A DNA stretch of 64,000 nucleotides from Bradyrhizobium sp. Leo170. GTDB lineage: Bacteria > Pseudomonadota > Alphaproteobacteria > Rhizobiales > Xanthobacteraceae. The notes below the pieces were generated by a model that worked only from the letters and a program-made list of their open reading frames with translations, ran no database searches and had not been told where the DNA came from. The stretch covers positions 1 to 64,000 of the forward strand of contig NZ_PSRR01000009.1 of the NCBI RefSeq assembly GCF_004296405.1, in the 5' to 3' direction. The position numbers and the translations under genes are program-made. Of this stretch, positions 43,781-51,882 are shown piece by piece (the stretch's first letter is position 1; each line of letters opens with the position of its first letter).

Positions 43781-44839
43781 TCATGGCATGAATGCCTTTC
43801 GTGTCTTCTCCTCGATCCGCCAACGAACGTTATAGGCAGCTAGGCGGTCGAGAAATTCAACGGGCTCGAAAGCTTGCGAAGCCGCCAGCACACCTGATCT
43901 TGCTTGGCCCTCCACGAGCCGTCTGGTGCATTCAACGGCAATGGCGGCAGTGGTTCCATAAGCGTCGGTACCTTCCACCGTCCCTCTGAGTACGCCGCCA
44001 TCGGTCGACGTGGCCTCTAAGACGATCAAAAATGTTTGATCCTTCCGGACGTCCGGCGACGGGTTTGAGACGGCTTCGATCATTTGCTCCGAGAAAGGAA
44101 CAGATAGTCGCGTCGCGATGGATGTTTCGATCACCCCGACGACACGACGCACCCAAACATGCCTCGGTATTGTAACCGCCTCGATCAGGGGAAACTTCGA
44201 TATGGCCACCTCTTCGTCGCCTAAGAAGGCGATCGTGGACCTGTCGAGCGGTTCACCGTTTCGCCATGCTCCGTCTTCATAGGTCAATCCGCCGGCAGCG
44301 ATATCCCCGCAAGTCTCCACGACGGACCGCAAGGAGCCCTTTGATGGACCGCCGCCTCCGACGATCTTATGGGCTACTATGATGCTATCGATCTGGCCCG
44401 CCCGTCTGGCGATCATATGCGCCACGAGGTCGCCCGGAACCGCCCCGTCGGTCGCCGACGGGAGCACGGTGACGCCCGCCTTTTGCGCTTCGCCCGAGAA
44501 ATTATCGAACACCGACTTCACGAACCCCTGTTCGCCGGCAGTGTCGACATAGTGATAGCCGGCGGCGATTGCCGCGCTGACGATCGGCTCTGCGCGTCTG
44601 GTGAAGGGGCCCGCGCAATTGATGACCGCACCGCACCCTTCGAATGCGCGAAGCAGGGCCCGCCGATCCGTTGCCTCCGCAACTCTCAGCTCCACGGCGG
44701 ACATTTCCAGCTCGCCGGCCGCGGCAGTCAGGCGCTCTTGATTGCGCCCAACGAGAACAGCTTGAATCCCGTTCTGCATCAGCATGGCGGTGGTCAATTT
44801 CCCCTGAAAGCCATTGGCTCCGTAAACAGCAACTCGCAT
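43781..44839 (-). CDS. Saccharopine-dehydrogenase-like NAD(P)-binding oxidoreductase
   Basis: A 352-residue protein with an N-terminal Rossmann motif (VAVYGANGFQGKLTTAML), then the saccharopine-dehydrogenase/trans-enoyl-reductase motifs GAVINCAGPFTRRAEPIVSAAIAAGYHYVDTAGEQGF. The C-terminal half is less conserved. Relatives act on varied carbonyl or enoyl substrates, so the function stays open. It diverges from an AraC regulator gene across about 120 bases, which suggests regulation by that protein. Confidence 0.78.
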   Translation of the reverse strand: MRVAVYGANGFQGKLTTAMLMQNGIQAVLVGRNQERLTAAAGELEMSAVELRVAEATDRRALLRAFEGCGAVINCAGPFTRRAEPIVSAAIAAGYHYVDTAGEQGFVKSVFDNFSGEAQKAGVTVLPSATDGAVPGDLVAHMIARRAGQIDSIIVAHKIVGGGGPSKGSLRSVVETCGDIAAGGLTYEDGAWRNGEPLDRSTIAFLGDEEVAISKFPLIEAVTIPRHVWVRRVVGVIETSIATRLSVPFSEQMIEAVSNPSPDVRKDQTFLIVLEATSTDGGVLRGTVEGTDAYGTTAAIAVECTRRLVEGQARSGVLAASQAFEPVEFLDRLAAYNVRWRIEEKTRKAFMP

Positions 44840-44961
44840 CGTACAACCGCTCCTTGCATCAAGGTTGATCTGACGGTAGCGCCGCGTAAGATACGAACAA
44901 TGCGAGATGGGAGCGAAAACATGTTTATTCGTCTTTCAATCGAATAATTGAGACGATTGCC

Positions 44962-45912
44962 GTGGATCTTCTGTCCGACATCATCAGCGTGAGCCGACTG
45001 GGAAGACCCCATTCAGCCCGCGTGCATCGACGTTCGCCCTTTCATCGCCGGTTGGCACAAAGCGAGGCAGCGGGGTTTCATGTGGTACTGCGGGGCACAT
45101 GTTGGGTTGCGGCGCCCGGTTTTGAGCCGGCGCAGCTCAGGCCCGGCGACATCGTGTTTTTCCCGCGCGGATCAGCCCATGCGCTGATGGAGAAGCCGAC
45201 AGCTGTATCGTTCGATGGTGACCAGGAAACATCGAGCAATATCTCGATTGAACAACTCGAGTCGACCGAGAACTGCCGCGTTAAGAATGCATTGTCCGCG
45301 AACGTAGCGATGTTGTGTGGTGCCTATCTGCTCGATCGTTCTTGTTTTCACCCGTTGCTGGAGGAGATGCCCGAGATGTTGCATTTCCCGGCAGAAGCTG
45401 GCGCCCAATGGCAGTTGCGTGCGACGATCGAACTATTGGGAGCGGAGGTTGATCGGGGGCTATTGGGAGTCGATACGGCCATCTGTGCTCTCCTTGATCT
45501 GATGTTCTTGTACATTCTTAGGACTTGGCTGGCCGAGAGCAGCCATCGCAGACGTACTGCCGGTTGGTCAGCAGCACTAAAGGACTCACGAATCGCTGCC
45601 GCCCTGGCTGGTATCCATAGTGAACCGGCAAAGCCATGGACAGTTGCGACGCTTGCAAGTGCAGCAGGGCTTTCGCGCGCCGCATTTGCGCGTCGGTTTT
45701 CCAGTCTTCTTGGCCAATCCCCCGCAGCTTATCTGACCTTGTGGCGGATGATGGTCGCTACTCGTCTCATGCGAGATTCCGATCTACAGCTTGCCGCTAT
45801 CGCTGCTCAGATCGGATATTCTTCCGAATACGCCTTCGCTCACGCCTTTAAACGTCTGCACGGTATTTCGCCCGGAGCGTATCATCGCGGCTGGAAGAAG
45901 CCGGGCGGATGA
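44962..45912 (+). CDS. AraC-family transcriptional regulator with cupin sensor
   Basis: A 316-residue regulator. The N-terminal cupin-type domain contains HVVLRGTCWVAAPGFEPAQLRPGDIVFFPRGSAHAL, the AraC_binding_6/cupin pattern. The C-terminal AraC DNA-binding domain spans about 220-312, with helix-turn-helix WTVATLASAAGLSRAAFARRF and the second one LAAIAAQIGYSSEYAFAHAFKR. The start is GTG 44962. Base composition is visibly lower in GC than that of the operons at 12-42 kb. It likely controls the divergent saccharopine-dehydrogenase-like gene. Confidence 0.87.
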   Translation: MDLLSDIISVSRLGRPHSARVHRRSPFHRRLAQSEAAGFHVVLRGTCWVAAPGFEPAQLRPGDIVFFPRGSAHALMEKPTAVSFDGDQETSSNISIEQLESTENCRVKNALSANVAMLCGAYLLDRSCFHPLLEEMPEMLHFPAEAGAQWQLRATIELLGAEVDRGLLGVDTAICALLDLMFLYILRTWLAESSHRRRTAGWSAALKDSRIAAALAGIHSEPAKPWTVATLASAAGLSRAAFARRFSSLLGQSPAAYLTLWRMMVATRLMRDSDLQLAAIAAQIGYSSEYAFAHAFKRLHGISPGAYHRGWKKPGG

Positions 45913-46030
45913 CCTGCTGATCTCGCGCGCGCCAGTTCTGCGATGAGCTCGAAACAAATCCCGCTAGCGCTGATTCGTGTGGTAAGGGACTGATTGAGCA
46001 ATCCATGCTCAAAGATGACCTTCTCGGGAC

Positions 46031-46429
46031 TTATGTCCTGCATTTACTTCGAGCGAGCTTTGTTCGAGCAAGTAGCGGCGCGCGAGCTTGTTTCGCGCGT
46101 TGCCGGTTCAGTCTTTCTTCTCCCCATTTCGAGAGCATTTCGACGAGGGGCCTCAGGCTTTCGCCTTCCTCAGTCAAGCGATACTCCACTCGTGGAGGGA
46201 CCTCGGCATAGACGGTCCGTAGAACCAGCCCGACCTCCTCGAGCTCACGAAGCTGCTTGGTCAGGAGCCGCTGCGTAATGCCAGGCAGGCGACGATGAAG
46301 CGCGTTGAACCGCAGGCATCCCGCATCAAGCAGATGGAAGAGCATGGCGCCTTTCCAGCGCCCGTCGATGAGATCGAGGGTCACCTCCACCGGGCACCCC
46401 GGCACGTCTGAATAGTGCTTGATCTTCAT
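46031..46429 (-). CDS. HxlR-family transcriptional regulator
   Basis: A 132-residue winged-helix protein of the HxlR group: CPVEVTLDLIDGRWKGAMLFHLLDAGCLRFNALHRRLPGITQRLLTKQLRELEEVGLV. The CPVE cysteine near residue 12 is the conserved redox-sensing Cys of HypR/QorR-type members. The ATG at 46429 gives the standard start. It diverges from a quinone-reductase-like gene with a clear dyad between, the typical layout of quinone- or electrophile-responsive HxlR pairs. Confidence 0.88.
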   Translation of the reverse strand: MKIKHYSDVPGCPVEVTLDLIDGRWKGAMLFHLLDAGCLRFNALHRRLPGITQRLLTKQLRELEEVGLVLRTVYAEVPPRVEYRLTEEGESLRPLVEMLSKWGEERLNRQRAKQARAPLLARTKLARSKCRT

Positions 46430-46451
46430 ACCATAGTTCCCTTTCGGAAAC

Positions 46452-46476
46452 CTAGTACGCCAAATGGCCGTACTAG
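46452..46476. promoter_or_regulatory. Dyad operator between HxlR and quinone-reductase genes
   Basis: CTAGTACG and CGTACTAG arms of 8 bp are separated by 9 bases. The site is 22 bases upstream of the HxlR start and about 55 upstream of the reductase ATG. GTAC-centred half-sites at this spacing are typical for the HxlR family. Confidence 0.7.
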
Positions 46477-46531
46477 CAAACACAAGCTACGTAACGATTT
46501 CTCCGACAGATCAGCGTCGAGGGAAAATTAC

Positions 46532-47554
46532 ATGCAAGCTATCACTTACCGTCCAGGCGCCGTCCTGTCCGATCCTCAGTGCTTCACGATCGCCGACAAG
46601 AAGGATCCTGTCCCGGGTGTTCGTGACCTCCTGGTCTCAGTATGCGGCGTCTCCGTCAACCCTGTCGACACCAAGATCCGTCTCGGTCAGGTCTTGATGA
46701 GCGATGCCGTCGATATCCTTGGTTGGGACGTTGCTGGTATCGTCGTCGATGTCGGAAGCGAGGTCACAATTTTTCGCCCTGGCGACGAGGTCTTCTATTC
46801 CGGCAGTCTGAGCCGGCCCGGCGGTAATGCCGAGCTCCACGCCGTCGACGAACGCCTCGTCGGCCGCAAGCCGGCGCGGCTCAGCTTTGCGCAGGCGGCG
46901 GCGCTGCCCCTCACGTCGCTCACGGCGTGGGAATTGCTGTTTCACCGCCTTGGCGTTGGCTTGGGAAAGCGACACGATGCGGGCGGTTTGCTGATCATTG
47001 GTGGCGCGGGTGGCGTCGGCTCGATGCTGATCCAGCTCGCACGGCGCCTCTCCGGACTAACCGTGATCGCCACCGCCTCACGTCCCGAGAGCCGTGACTG
47101 GTGCCTCTCGCTTGGCGCCCACCACGTGATCGATCATTCGCAGTCGATGACAGACGAGCTCGCTAGAATTGACGCGCCGGACATCACCCACATCGCCGCC
47201 CTCAATCAGACGGACCTGCACTGGACTGCGATCACCAAGATCATTGCACCAGGGGGCAAGATCGGCGTGATCACCAACCACGCATCCCTCGACGCCGCAC
47301 CTCTGCGGCCCAAGAGCGCATCGTTGCATTGGGAGGATGTGGTGACGCGGCAGCATTTCGGTGGCGCCGACATGATTGCCCACCATAAGATCCTTGATGA
47401 AATCTCCTCGCTCGCCGAAGCCGGCGTCCTGCGCTCGACGGCGACGACGAAGCTCGGCCCGCTCACACCCACCTCACTTCGGGAGGCACATGCGCTGGTT
47501 GAGAGCGGCCGCATGCTGGGAAAGGTTGTTCTCGACCGACTTTGCCCCCGGTGA
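46532..47554 (+). CDS. Zinc-type alcohol dehydrogenase / NADPH:quinone oxidoreductase-like
   Basis: A 340-residue medium-chain dehydrogenase. The N-terminal GroES-like domain has SVNPVDTKIRLGQ, the hallmark of the zinc-free quinone reductase branch, and the Rossmann domain has LLIIGGAGGVGSMLIQLARRL. No catalytic or structural zinc cysteines are visible. ATG 46532 follows AGGGAAA. It likely reduces quinones or enones under the divergent HxlR regulator. Confidence 0.87.
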   Translation: MQAITYRPGAVLSDPQCFTIADKKDPVPGVRDLLVSVCGVSVNPVDTKIRLGQVLMSDAVDILGWDVAGIVVDVGSEVTIFRPGDEVFYSGSLSRPGGNAELHAVDERLVGRKPARLSFAQAAALPLTSLTAWELLFHRLGVGLGKRHDAGGLLIIGGAGGVGSMLIQLARRLSGLTVIATASRPESRDWCLSLGAHHVIDHSQSMTDELARIDAPDITHIAALNQTDLHWTAITKIIAPGGKIGVITNHASLDAAPLRPKSASLHWEDVVTRQHFGGADMIAHHKILDEISSLAEAGVLRSTATTKLGPLTPTSLREAHALVESGRMLGKVVLDRLCPR

Positions 47555-47931
47555 CCCGAGGTGACCGTCCGTCCATTTCGCTGCAGCCGATCGCGGCGAA
47601 ATCCCCGGCGGTCACGCTGCCTATTCTTACGCGCGTAATGATCATGGCCCGCAAAGGCGGGCCATGAGTCGGCGATCCAACAAACCAACTGTCCGGCACG
47701 CGACCTGCAATAACACGGATACTTAGCCTCGCGTTTGCATCGTCGACGAGCTGCGCCCTTCGTCCAGCCGTCGGCAGCGCAAGTACGCGGTCAAATTCGA
47801 TGACGTCCGCATCCTCCTCCGGGCGGGTGGACCCGCATAATCATGCACCAAGCCTGCTGATCCTGGGGCGGGATGGCCGTTAGTGCAGTGAGGGTCGATA
47901 TAAGCAGGATAGTCGCCAACATCCCACAGGG
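47555..47931. other. Intergenic region without a recognisable gene
   Basis: Apart from the palindrome at 47643-47666 I see no gene or RNA. The distal part may be decayed sequence continuing from the haemagglutinin fragment, but no homology can be read from it. Confidence 0.45.
47643..47666. repeat. REP-like palindrome
   Basis: Perfect 10-bp arms CATGGCCCGC and GCGGGCCATG enclose AAAG. No T-run follows, so it is not a classic terminator. GC-rich palindromes of this type are scattered in rhizobial intergenic regions. It lies about 90 bases after the quinone-reductase-like gene. Confidence 0.6.
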
Positions 47932-48385
47932 CTATGCGGAGGTCAGAAATTTCTCCATCAGCAATGAGATGACGTCGGCGGCAGGCACGTCGGGCCGCGT
48001 CTTGCCGATGCCGCTGCCCGCAGCACCTCCCGACAACTTGGTCGTGAAGGTGCCGGTCGAGGGGTCGTAGGTGACCTCCGGCTGCGTTGAGATCAATGCG
48101 GTCTTCGCGCCCTTGCCGGCGTCGATGTCGCCTTCCGACCAGATCAGGATATCGCCGCCACCGAAGGTCTTGATGCGGTTCTGGTTCACCTCCACCGATC
48201 CGGTGCTGAAGCTGTTGATGGCGCCGCCCCACAGCGTGATGATACCGAGCAGGCCGGGCGTCTTGGGGAATCCGCCAGTGATGTCCGGTGTAACGAAGGA
48301 CAGGCCGGCATCGATCTTTCCGCCGGGCACCAGCAGGTCGATGCTCCCGCCGTCGCTCGTTTTGATCTGGCTACCCCATGTGTCA
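47932..48385 (-). pseudogene. Filamentous-haemagglutinin-family protein fragment
   Basis: About 140 residues without start or natural end: SDGGSIDLLVPGGKIDAGL, FGGGDILIWSEGDIDAGKGAKTALISTQPEVTYDPSTGTF and KLSGGAAGSGIG. The GDI.IWS.EGDIDAGKG pattern belongs to the C-terminal region of large secreted haemagglutinin-like (two-partner secretion) proteins, normally thousands of residues long. The fragment begins abruptly next to the GFA gene stop and loses similarity near 47960. It is a relic of a large surface-protein gene. Confidence 0.65.
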
Positions 48386-48796
48386 CGCTGGGGGCATTTT
48401 TTCGAACTTCGGAAGAGCTGAGTCGAGGTGGTCCCAAGCATAACCAGCTGCCGTCCATGTGACCTGTTGTGGCCTATACCGGCTAGGATCATCAAGACTC
48501 CCAGCGCGCACAACTAGGTAATTCGGCATGTCGCGAAACGTCGCGTAGACCGGTGACCCGCAAGTAGGGCAGAAGGCGCGTATTTTGACGGTGCCATTAT
48601 CACCGACCAACTCCCAATGCGTCGCCTCTCCTTGGATGCTCGTCGCTGAACGCGGAAAGATCAGGTGGGACAAGTGCCCCGTGCCGCTTTCACGCTGGCA
48701 TTGACGACACTGGCAATCGGTCATCATCACGGGTTCGGCGGACATTTTGTAACGAATCGCGCCGCAGGCGCATCCACCGGTATAGGGCTCGTTCAT
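48383..48796 (-). CDS. GFA/CENP-V-fold zinc protein
   Basis: A 137-residue protein of the glutathione-dependent formaldehyde-activating family. The cysteines fit the zinc pattern: GGCACGAIRY, DCQCRQCQRESG and AFCPTCGSPVYA. Members bind structural zinc and glutathione adducts; true formaldehyde activation is not established for most. It is a single-gene unit preceded by a short spacer after the SRPBCC gene on the same strand. The relic of a haemagglutinin gene touches its stop. Confidence 0.87.
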   Translation of the reverse strand: MNEPYTGGCACGAIRYKMSAEPVMMTDCQCRQCQRESGTGHLSHLIFPRSATSIQGEATHWELVGDNGTVKIRAFCPTCGSPVYATFRDMPNYLVVRAGSLDDPSRYRPQQVTWTAAGYAWDHLDSALPKFEKMPPA

Positions 48797-48900
48797 GTCT
48801 TCTCACCTTCATAGAATCGCCGCTGGCGCAAAAAGATCTGAGGGTATCAAACTTTCGCTCACCCGATATGGGCGGGCGGAGACGATTGCCTTCGTTGCAC

Positions 48901-49365
48901 TCAAGCCTGCTCGTTGGCAGTACTACCGATGTTCTTGAGAACGTTTTTCCAGCCTTCGCTCATGTTCTTGTAAGCCGTATCGTTCCTTGGCAGGACGAAG
49001 CCGGAATGGACAAGCCGAAGGCGCGTTCCGTTCTCGACCTTCGAAAGCGTCCATGTGACCACTGTATTCAATAGTGAGCCGTATCCGACGTTCTCCTCGT
49101 GTCCTCCCTTCCAAGCATAGGCGAGGCGTTCGTTGCGCTTCACCTCCAGTACCTGACAGTGAATGGTACCGTCCCAGGCGCCGGCCGGCTTTGTCTGGAA
49201 CGTAAAATGCTTGCCCTCTACCGGCTCGAATCCCGTGGGCGCCATTATCCAGCGGCTCATCAGCTCGCCGTTTGTCAGTGTCTTCCAGATTGTCTCAGGC
49301 GCATGTGGGAAAATCTGGTCAACCACAATCTCCTGCGTGTCGGGTTTCAATTCGGCGCCAGTCAT
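48901..49365 (-). CDS. SRPBCC-family (AHSA1-like) protein
   Basis: A 154-residue START-like domain protein: VVDQIFPHAPETIWKTLTNGELMSRWIMAPTGFEPVEGKHFTF. The hydrophobic cavity pattern and the C-terminal helix (NMSEGWKNVLKNIG) are typical of the AHSA1 subgroup. It overlaps an ArsR regulator gene by 4 bases (ATGA), a frequent gene pair in proteobacteria. The ligand is unknown. Confidence 0.87.
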   Translation of the reverse strand: MTGAELKPDTQEIVVDQIFPHAPETIWKTLTNGELMSRWIMAPTGFEPVEGKHFTFQTKPAGAWDGTIHCQVLEVKRNERLAYAWKGGHEENVGYGSLLNTVVTWTLSKVENGTRLRLVHSGFVLPRNDTAYKNMSEGWKNVLKNIGSTANEQA

Positions 49366-49691
49366 GGATCAATCTCCTTCAGGAGGGTACGAAGATTGGC
49401 GAACCGATTGCGCCAGAAGACGCCGTAATGGCTTATCCAATCGAAAAGTGGGGCGAGGCCCTCAGGTTGGGCGCGATAATAGACCTTTCGACCCTCGGGT
49501 CGTTCGGCGACCAGACCAGCATGCTTCAAAGCTTTCAGATGTTGGGAGACGGCGCCTTGCGTTACCCCGCTCTCCCGCGTGAGTTCGACTACGCTAATCT
49601 CACCGGTGCTGATCACCCGCTCGAACACGGCGCGCCGGGTTGGATCTGCAAGGGCGCGCATCACGATATCGATGGGGGTGGCTACATGCAT
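49362..49691 (-). CDS. ArsR-family transcriptional regulator
   Basis: A winged-helix repressor of about 109 residues: MRALADPTRRAVFERVISTGEISVVELTRESGVTQGAVSQHLKALKHAGLVAERPEGRKVYYRAQPEGL. No metal-binding cysteine box is present, as in the subgroup paired with SRPBCC genes. I place the start at ATG 49691. A TTG at 49727 is in frame, but it would lie inside an 18-bp dyad that looks like the operator. Confidence 0.87.
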   Translation of the reverse strand: MHVATPIDIVMRALADPTRRAVFERVISTGEISVVELTRESGVTQGAVSQHLKALKHAGLVAERPEGRKVYYRAQPEGLAPLFDWISHYGVFWRNRFANLRTLLKEIDP

Positions 49692-49708
49692 AAAGAACTC
49701 ATTAGCGA

Positions 49709-49726
49709 TGACTAATTCATTAGTCA
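49709..49726. promoter_or_regulatory. Operator dyad upstream of the ArsR gene
   Basis: TGACTAAT and ATTAGTCA, perfect 8-bp arms around TC, 18 bases before the ArsR ATG. AT-rich dyads like this are typical ArsR operators and would allow autoregulation of the ArsR-SRPBCC pair. Confidence 0.7.
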
Positions 49727-49729
49727 ATA

Positions 49730-49900
49730 CTAATTAATTGGACACCGATTGCCTTCGGCAGCGATCGCTTGCACGCGTTCGGGAAGCGCCTCTGCCCGTT
49801 GACGCATCGAGATATCGATCATTTTGCCATTGATGGCGAAGGAGGCGCCCTCTGGGTGAATGCCGGCAGAATCCACAAAACCAGAGTCCGCCGACCGCCT
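49730..49900 (-). pseudogene. Possible CitE/HpcH-type lyase C-terminal remnant
   Basis: The minus-strand reading HPEGASFAINGKMIDISMRQRAEAL, with the end IAAEGNRCPIN, resembles the C-terminal segment of CitE/HpcH-type lyases, where a (D/N)GKMID motif follows. Nothing else of the gene is visible between here and the aldehyde dehydrogenase gene. The match is by memory of the family only and is weak. Confidence 0.3.
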
Positions 49901-50011
49901 CTGGCTAGGTGCAGTGTCAACTACTCGGCCGGCGATCGCAGTCCAACCAGAAGGCTTTGGTCCCAGCCTTCGCATCGGCCTGCCGCCGACCCAAATGTAG
50001 TCACGTTCCGC

Positions 50012-51493
50012 TCACCGCATGACGAAGGGATTGGACGGAACGTCCTGTGCGGTGGAGATCCAGACGCTCTTGGTCTCCAGATATTCACGAACCGCATCGA
50101 TGCCGCTCTCGCGGCCGACACCCGAACGCTTCATACCGCCGAACGGCATCATGTAGCTGATGGCGCGATAGGTGTTCACCCAGACGGTGCCAGCGCGCAA
50201 TTGCTTCGGCACGCGCACTGCGCGCGCCAGGTCGCGGGTCCATATGCCAGCTGCAAGGCCGTAGATGGTATCGTTGGCGATGCGGATGGCATCGTCCTCG
50301 GTATCGAATCCGATGATTGCGAGGACCGGTCCGAAAACCTCCTCGCGTGCGATACGCATGCTGTTGTCGACATCGGTGAAGATAGTTGGCTCGACAAATT
50401 GACCGCCGATGATGCCATCACCGGAGGCCGGCTTTCCGCCGAACAGACAGCATGCGCCCTCGCTCTTCGCGACCTCTATGTAATCGAGGACTTTCTTGTA
50501 CTGCGCAGGCGTGGTGATTGGGCCGATGTTCGTGTCCGACTTCATAGGATCGCCGATCTTGGCGGATCGAGCCAATTCCAAGAGGCGCGCGACAAACGGT
50601 TCCTTGATCGAGTTCTGCACCAAGAGGCGCGAGCCGGCGATGCAGGTCTGGCCCGTCGCCGCGAAGATGCCGGAGATTGCGCCGGCTGCGGCAGCACTCA
50701 GATCGGCGTCTTCGAAGACGATATTGGGGGACTTCCCGCCAAGTTCGAGCGACACGCGTTTCAGACTGCGCGCAGCCGTCTCATAGACTTTTGCGCCTGT
50801 CGCGTCCGAGCCGGTAAACGTGATCTTGGCGACGCCTGGATGCGCGATCAATTCGCTGCCGATCTCAGGCCCGAAACCCGTGACCACGTTGAAGATGCCA
50901 TCGGGTATGCCGGCCTCCTTCGTCAGCGCAGCGAATTCCAGTGTGCTCGCAGAGGTGAATTCTGATGGCTTGACGATGACGGCGCAACCGGCGGCGAGCG
51001 CGGCGGCACATTTCCAGGCAACGAATAGCAGCGGCGAGTTCCAGGCCGTAAGTGCCGCGACGACGCCGACGGGCTCATGCGTCGTGTAGGCAAAGGTCTC
51101 AGGCTTGTCGATCGGAACAAGGCCGCCCTCGAGCTTGTCGACGAGCCCGCCGAAATACCACCACCATTCCGGATGATAGCGAAGCTGCCCCAGCATCTCG
51201 GCCATTAGCTTGCCATTGTCACGCACCTCGATTTCGGCGAGGCGCTCCGCATTCACGGCGACGAGGTCGCCCAGCTTTCGCATGGCCTTGCCGCGCGCGG
51301 ACGCTGTCATCTTAGACCACGGCCCGCGCCACATCGCCTCGTTGGCGGCCTTCACGGCCTTATCCGCATCCGCCTTAGACCCGCGCGGAATCTTCGCCCA
51401 AGGTTCGCCACTATAAGGGTCGATCGACTCGAACCACTCTCCGTTGGCAGGATCGACGTATTGGCCATTGATATAGAGCTGGTAAGTCTTCAC
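50012..51493 (-). CDS. NAD(P)-dependent aldehyde dehydrogenase
   Basis: A 493-residue aldehyde dehydrogenase. Catalytic Cys is in FAATGQTCIAGSRLL, general base Glu in VSLELGGKSPNIVF, and cofactor-binding motifs are TAWNSPLLFVAWKCAAAL and TFTGSDATGAKVYE. The GTG at 51493 is preceded by a perfect AGGAGG at ideal spacing, so I prefer it over the ATG at 51511. It resembles betaine/phenylacetaldehyde-type enzymes. It stands alone, about 390 bases after the sigma-factor gene. Confidence 0.9.
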   Translation of the reverse strand: MKTYQLYINGQYVDPANGEWFESIDPYSGEPWAKIPRGSKADADKAVKAANEAMWRGPWSKMTASARGKAMRKLGDLVAVNAERLAEIEVRDNGKLMAEMLGQLRYHPEWWWYFGGLVDKLEGGLVPIDKPETFAYTTHEPVGVVAALTAWNSPLLFVAWKCAAALAAGCAVIVKPSEFTSASTLEFAALTKEAGIPDGIFNVVTGFGPEIGSELIAHPGVAKITFTGSDATGAKVYETAARSLKRVSLELGGKSPNIVFEDADLSAAAAGAISGIFAATGQTCIAGSRLLVQNSIKEPFVARLLELARSAKIGDPMKSDTNIGPITTPAQYKKVLDYIEVAKSEGACCLFGGKPASGDGIIGGQFVEPTIFTDVDNSMRIAREEVFGPVLAIIGFDTEDDAIRIANDTIYGLAAGIWTRDLARAVRVPKQLRAGTVWVNTYRAISYMMPFGGMKRSGVGRESGIDAVREYLETKSVWISTAQDVPSNPFVMR

Positions 51494-51882
51494 GATTTCC
51501 TCCTGTCTCAAACAGGTCTACAACGCAGACAACAGCGAGCTCGGATAGTGCACCTTGAATTTCCTACGATCGCATTTGCTTGCGACTGAGCAGTGGTTGA
51601 TATGATCATGCTCAGAACCATTCTACGACCTCGATTTCGCCTCGCTCAAGAGGAGCGTCCCAAATCGGGCGAGTAGTTCGAGCAACCTCGGATCCGATTC
51701 GGTGGCCGGCAACGTGATATCCTCGTCTTGCGAACGAAGTCGGCGAAGTCCTCAGCGTATCACTGCGCCAGAACCGGTGCGAACCCTTGGAACGGTTCTT
51801 CCAATACAAGTCGCGTGCCGAGCATCAGCGCTCAAGCGCCACCTTCTTGCTCTGACCGCCCGAGGCTGATCCCGTTGGCCGC
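51494..51882. other. Intergenic region, possibly with a degenerate gene
   Basis: No intact gene is present. On the minus strand short stretches look coding, such as DEDITLPATESDPRLLELLARFG, but they are in different frames and I cannot assign a family with confidence. It also has to carry the promoter of the aldehyde dehydrogenase gene. Confidence 0.4.

Noticed and set aside
51612-51809. Small minus-strand frame between the ECF and aldehyde dehydrogenase genes
   Set aside because: Coding-like stretches in this gap fall in different frames; no domain could be named.
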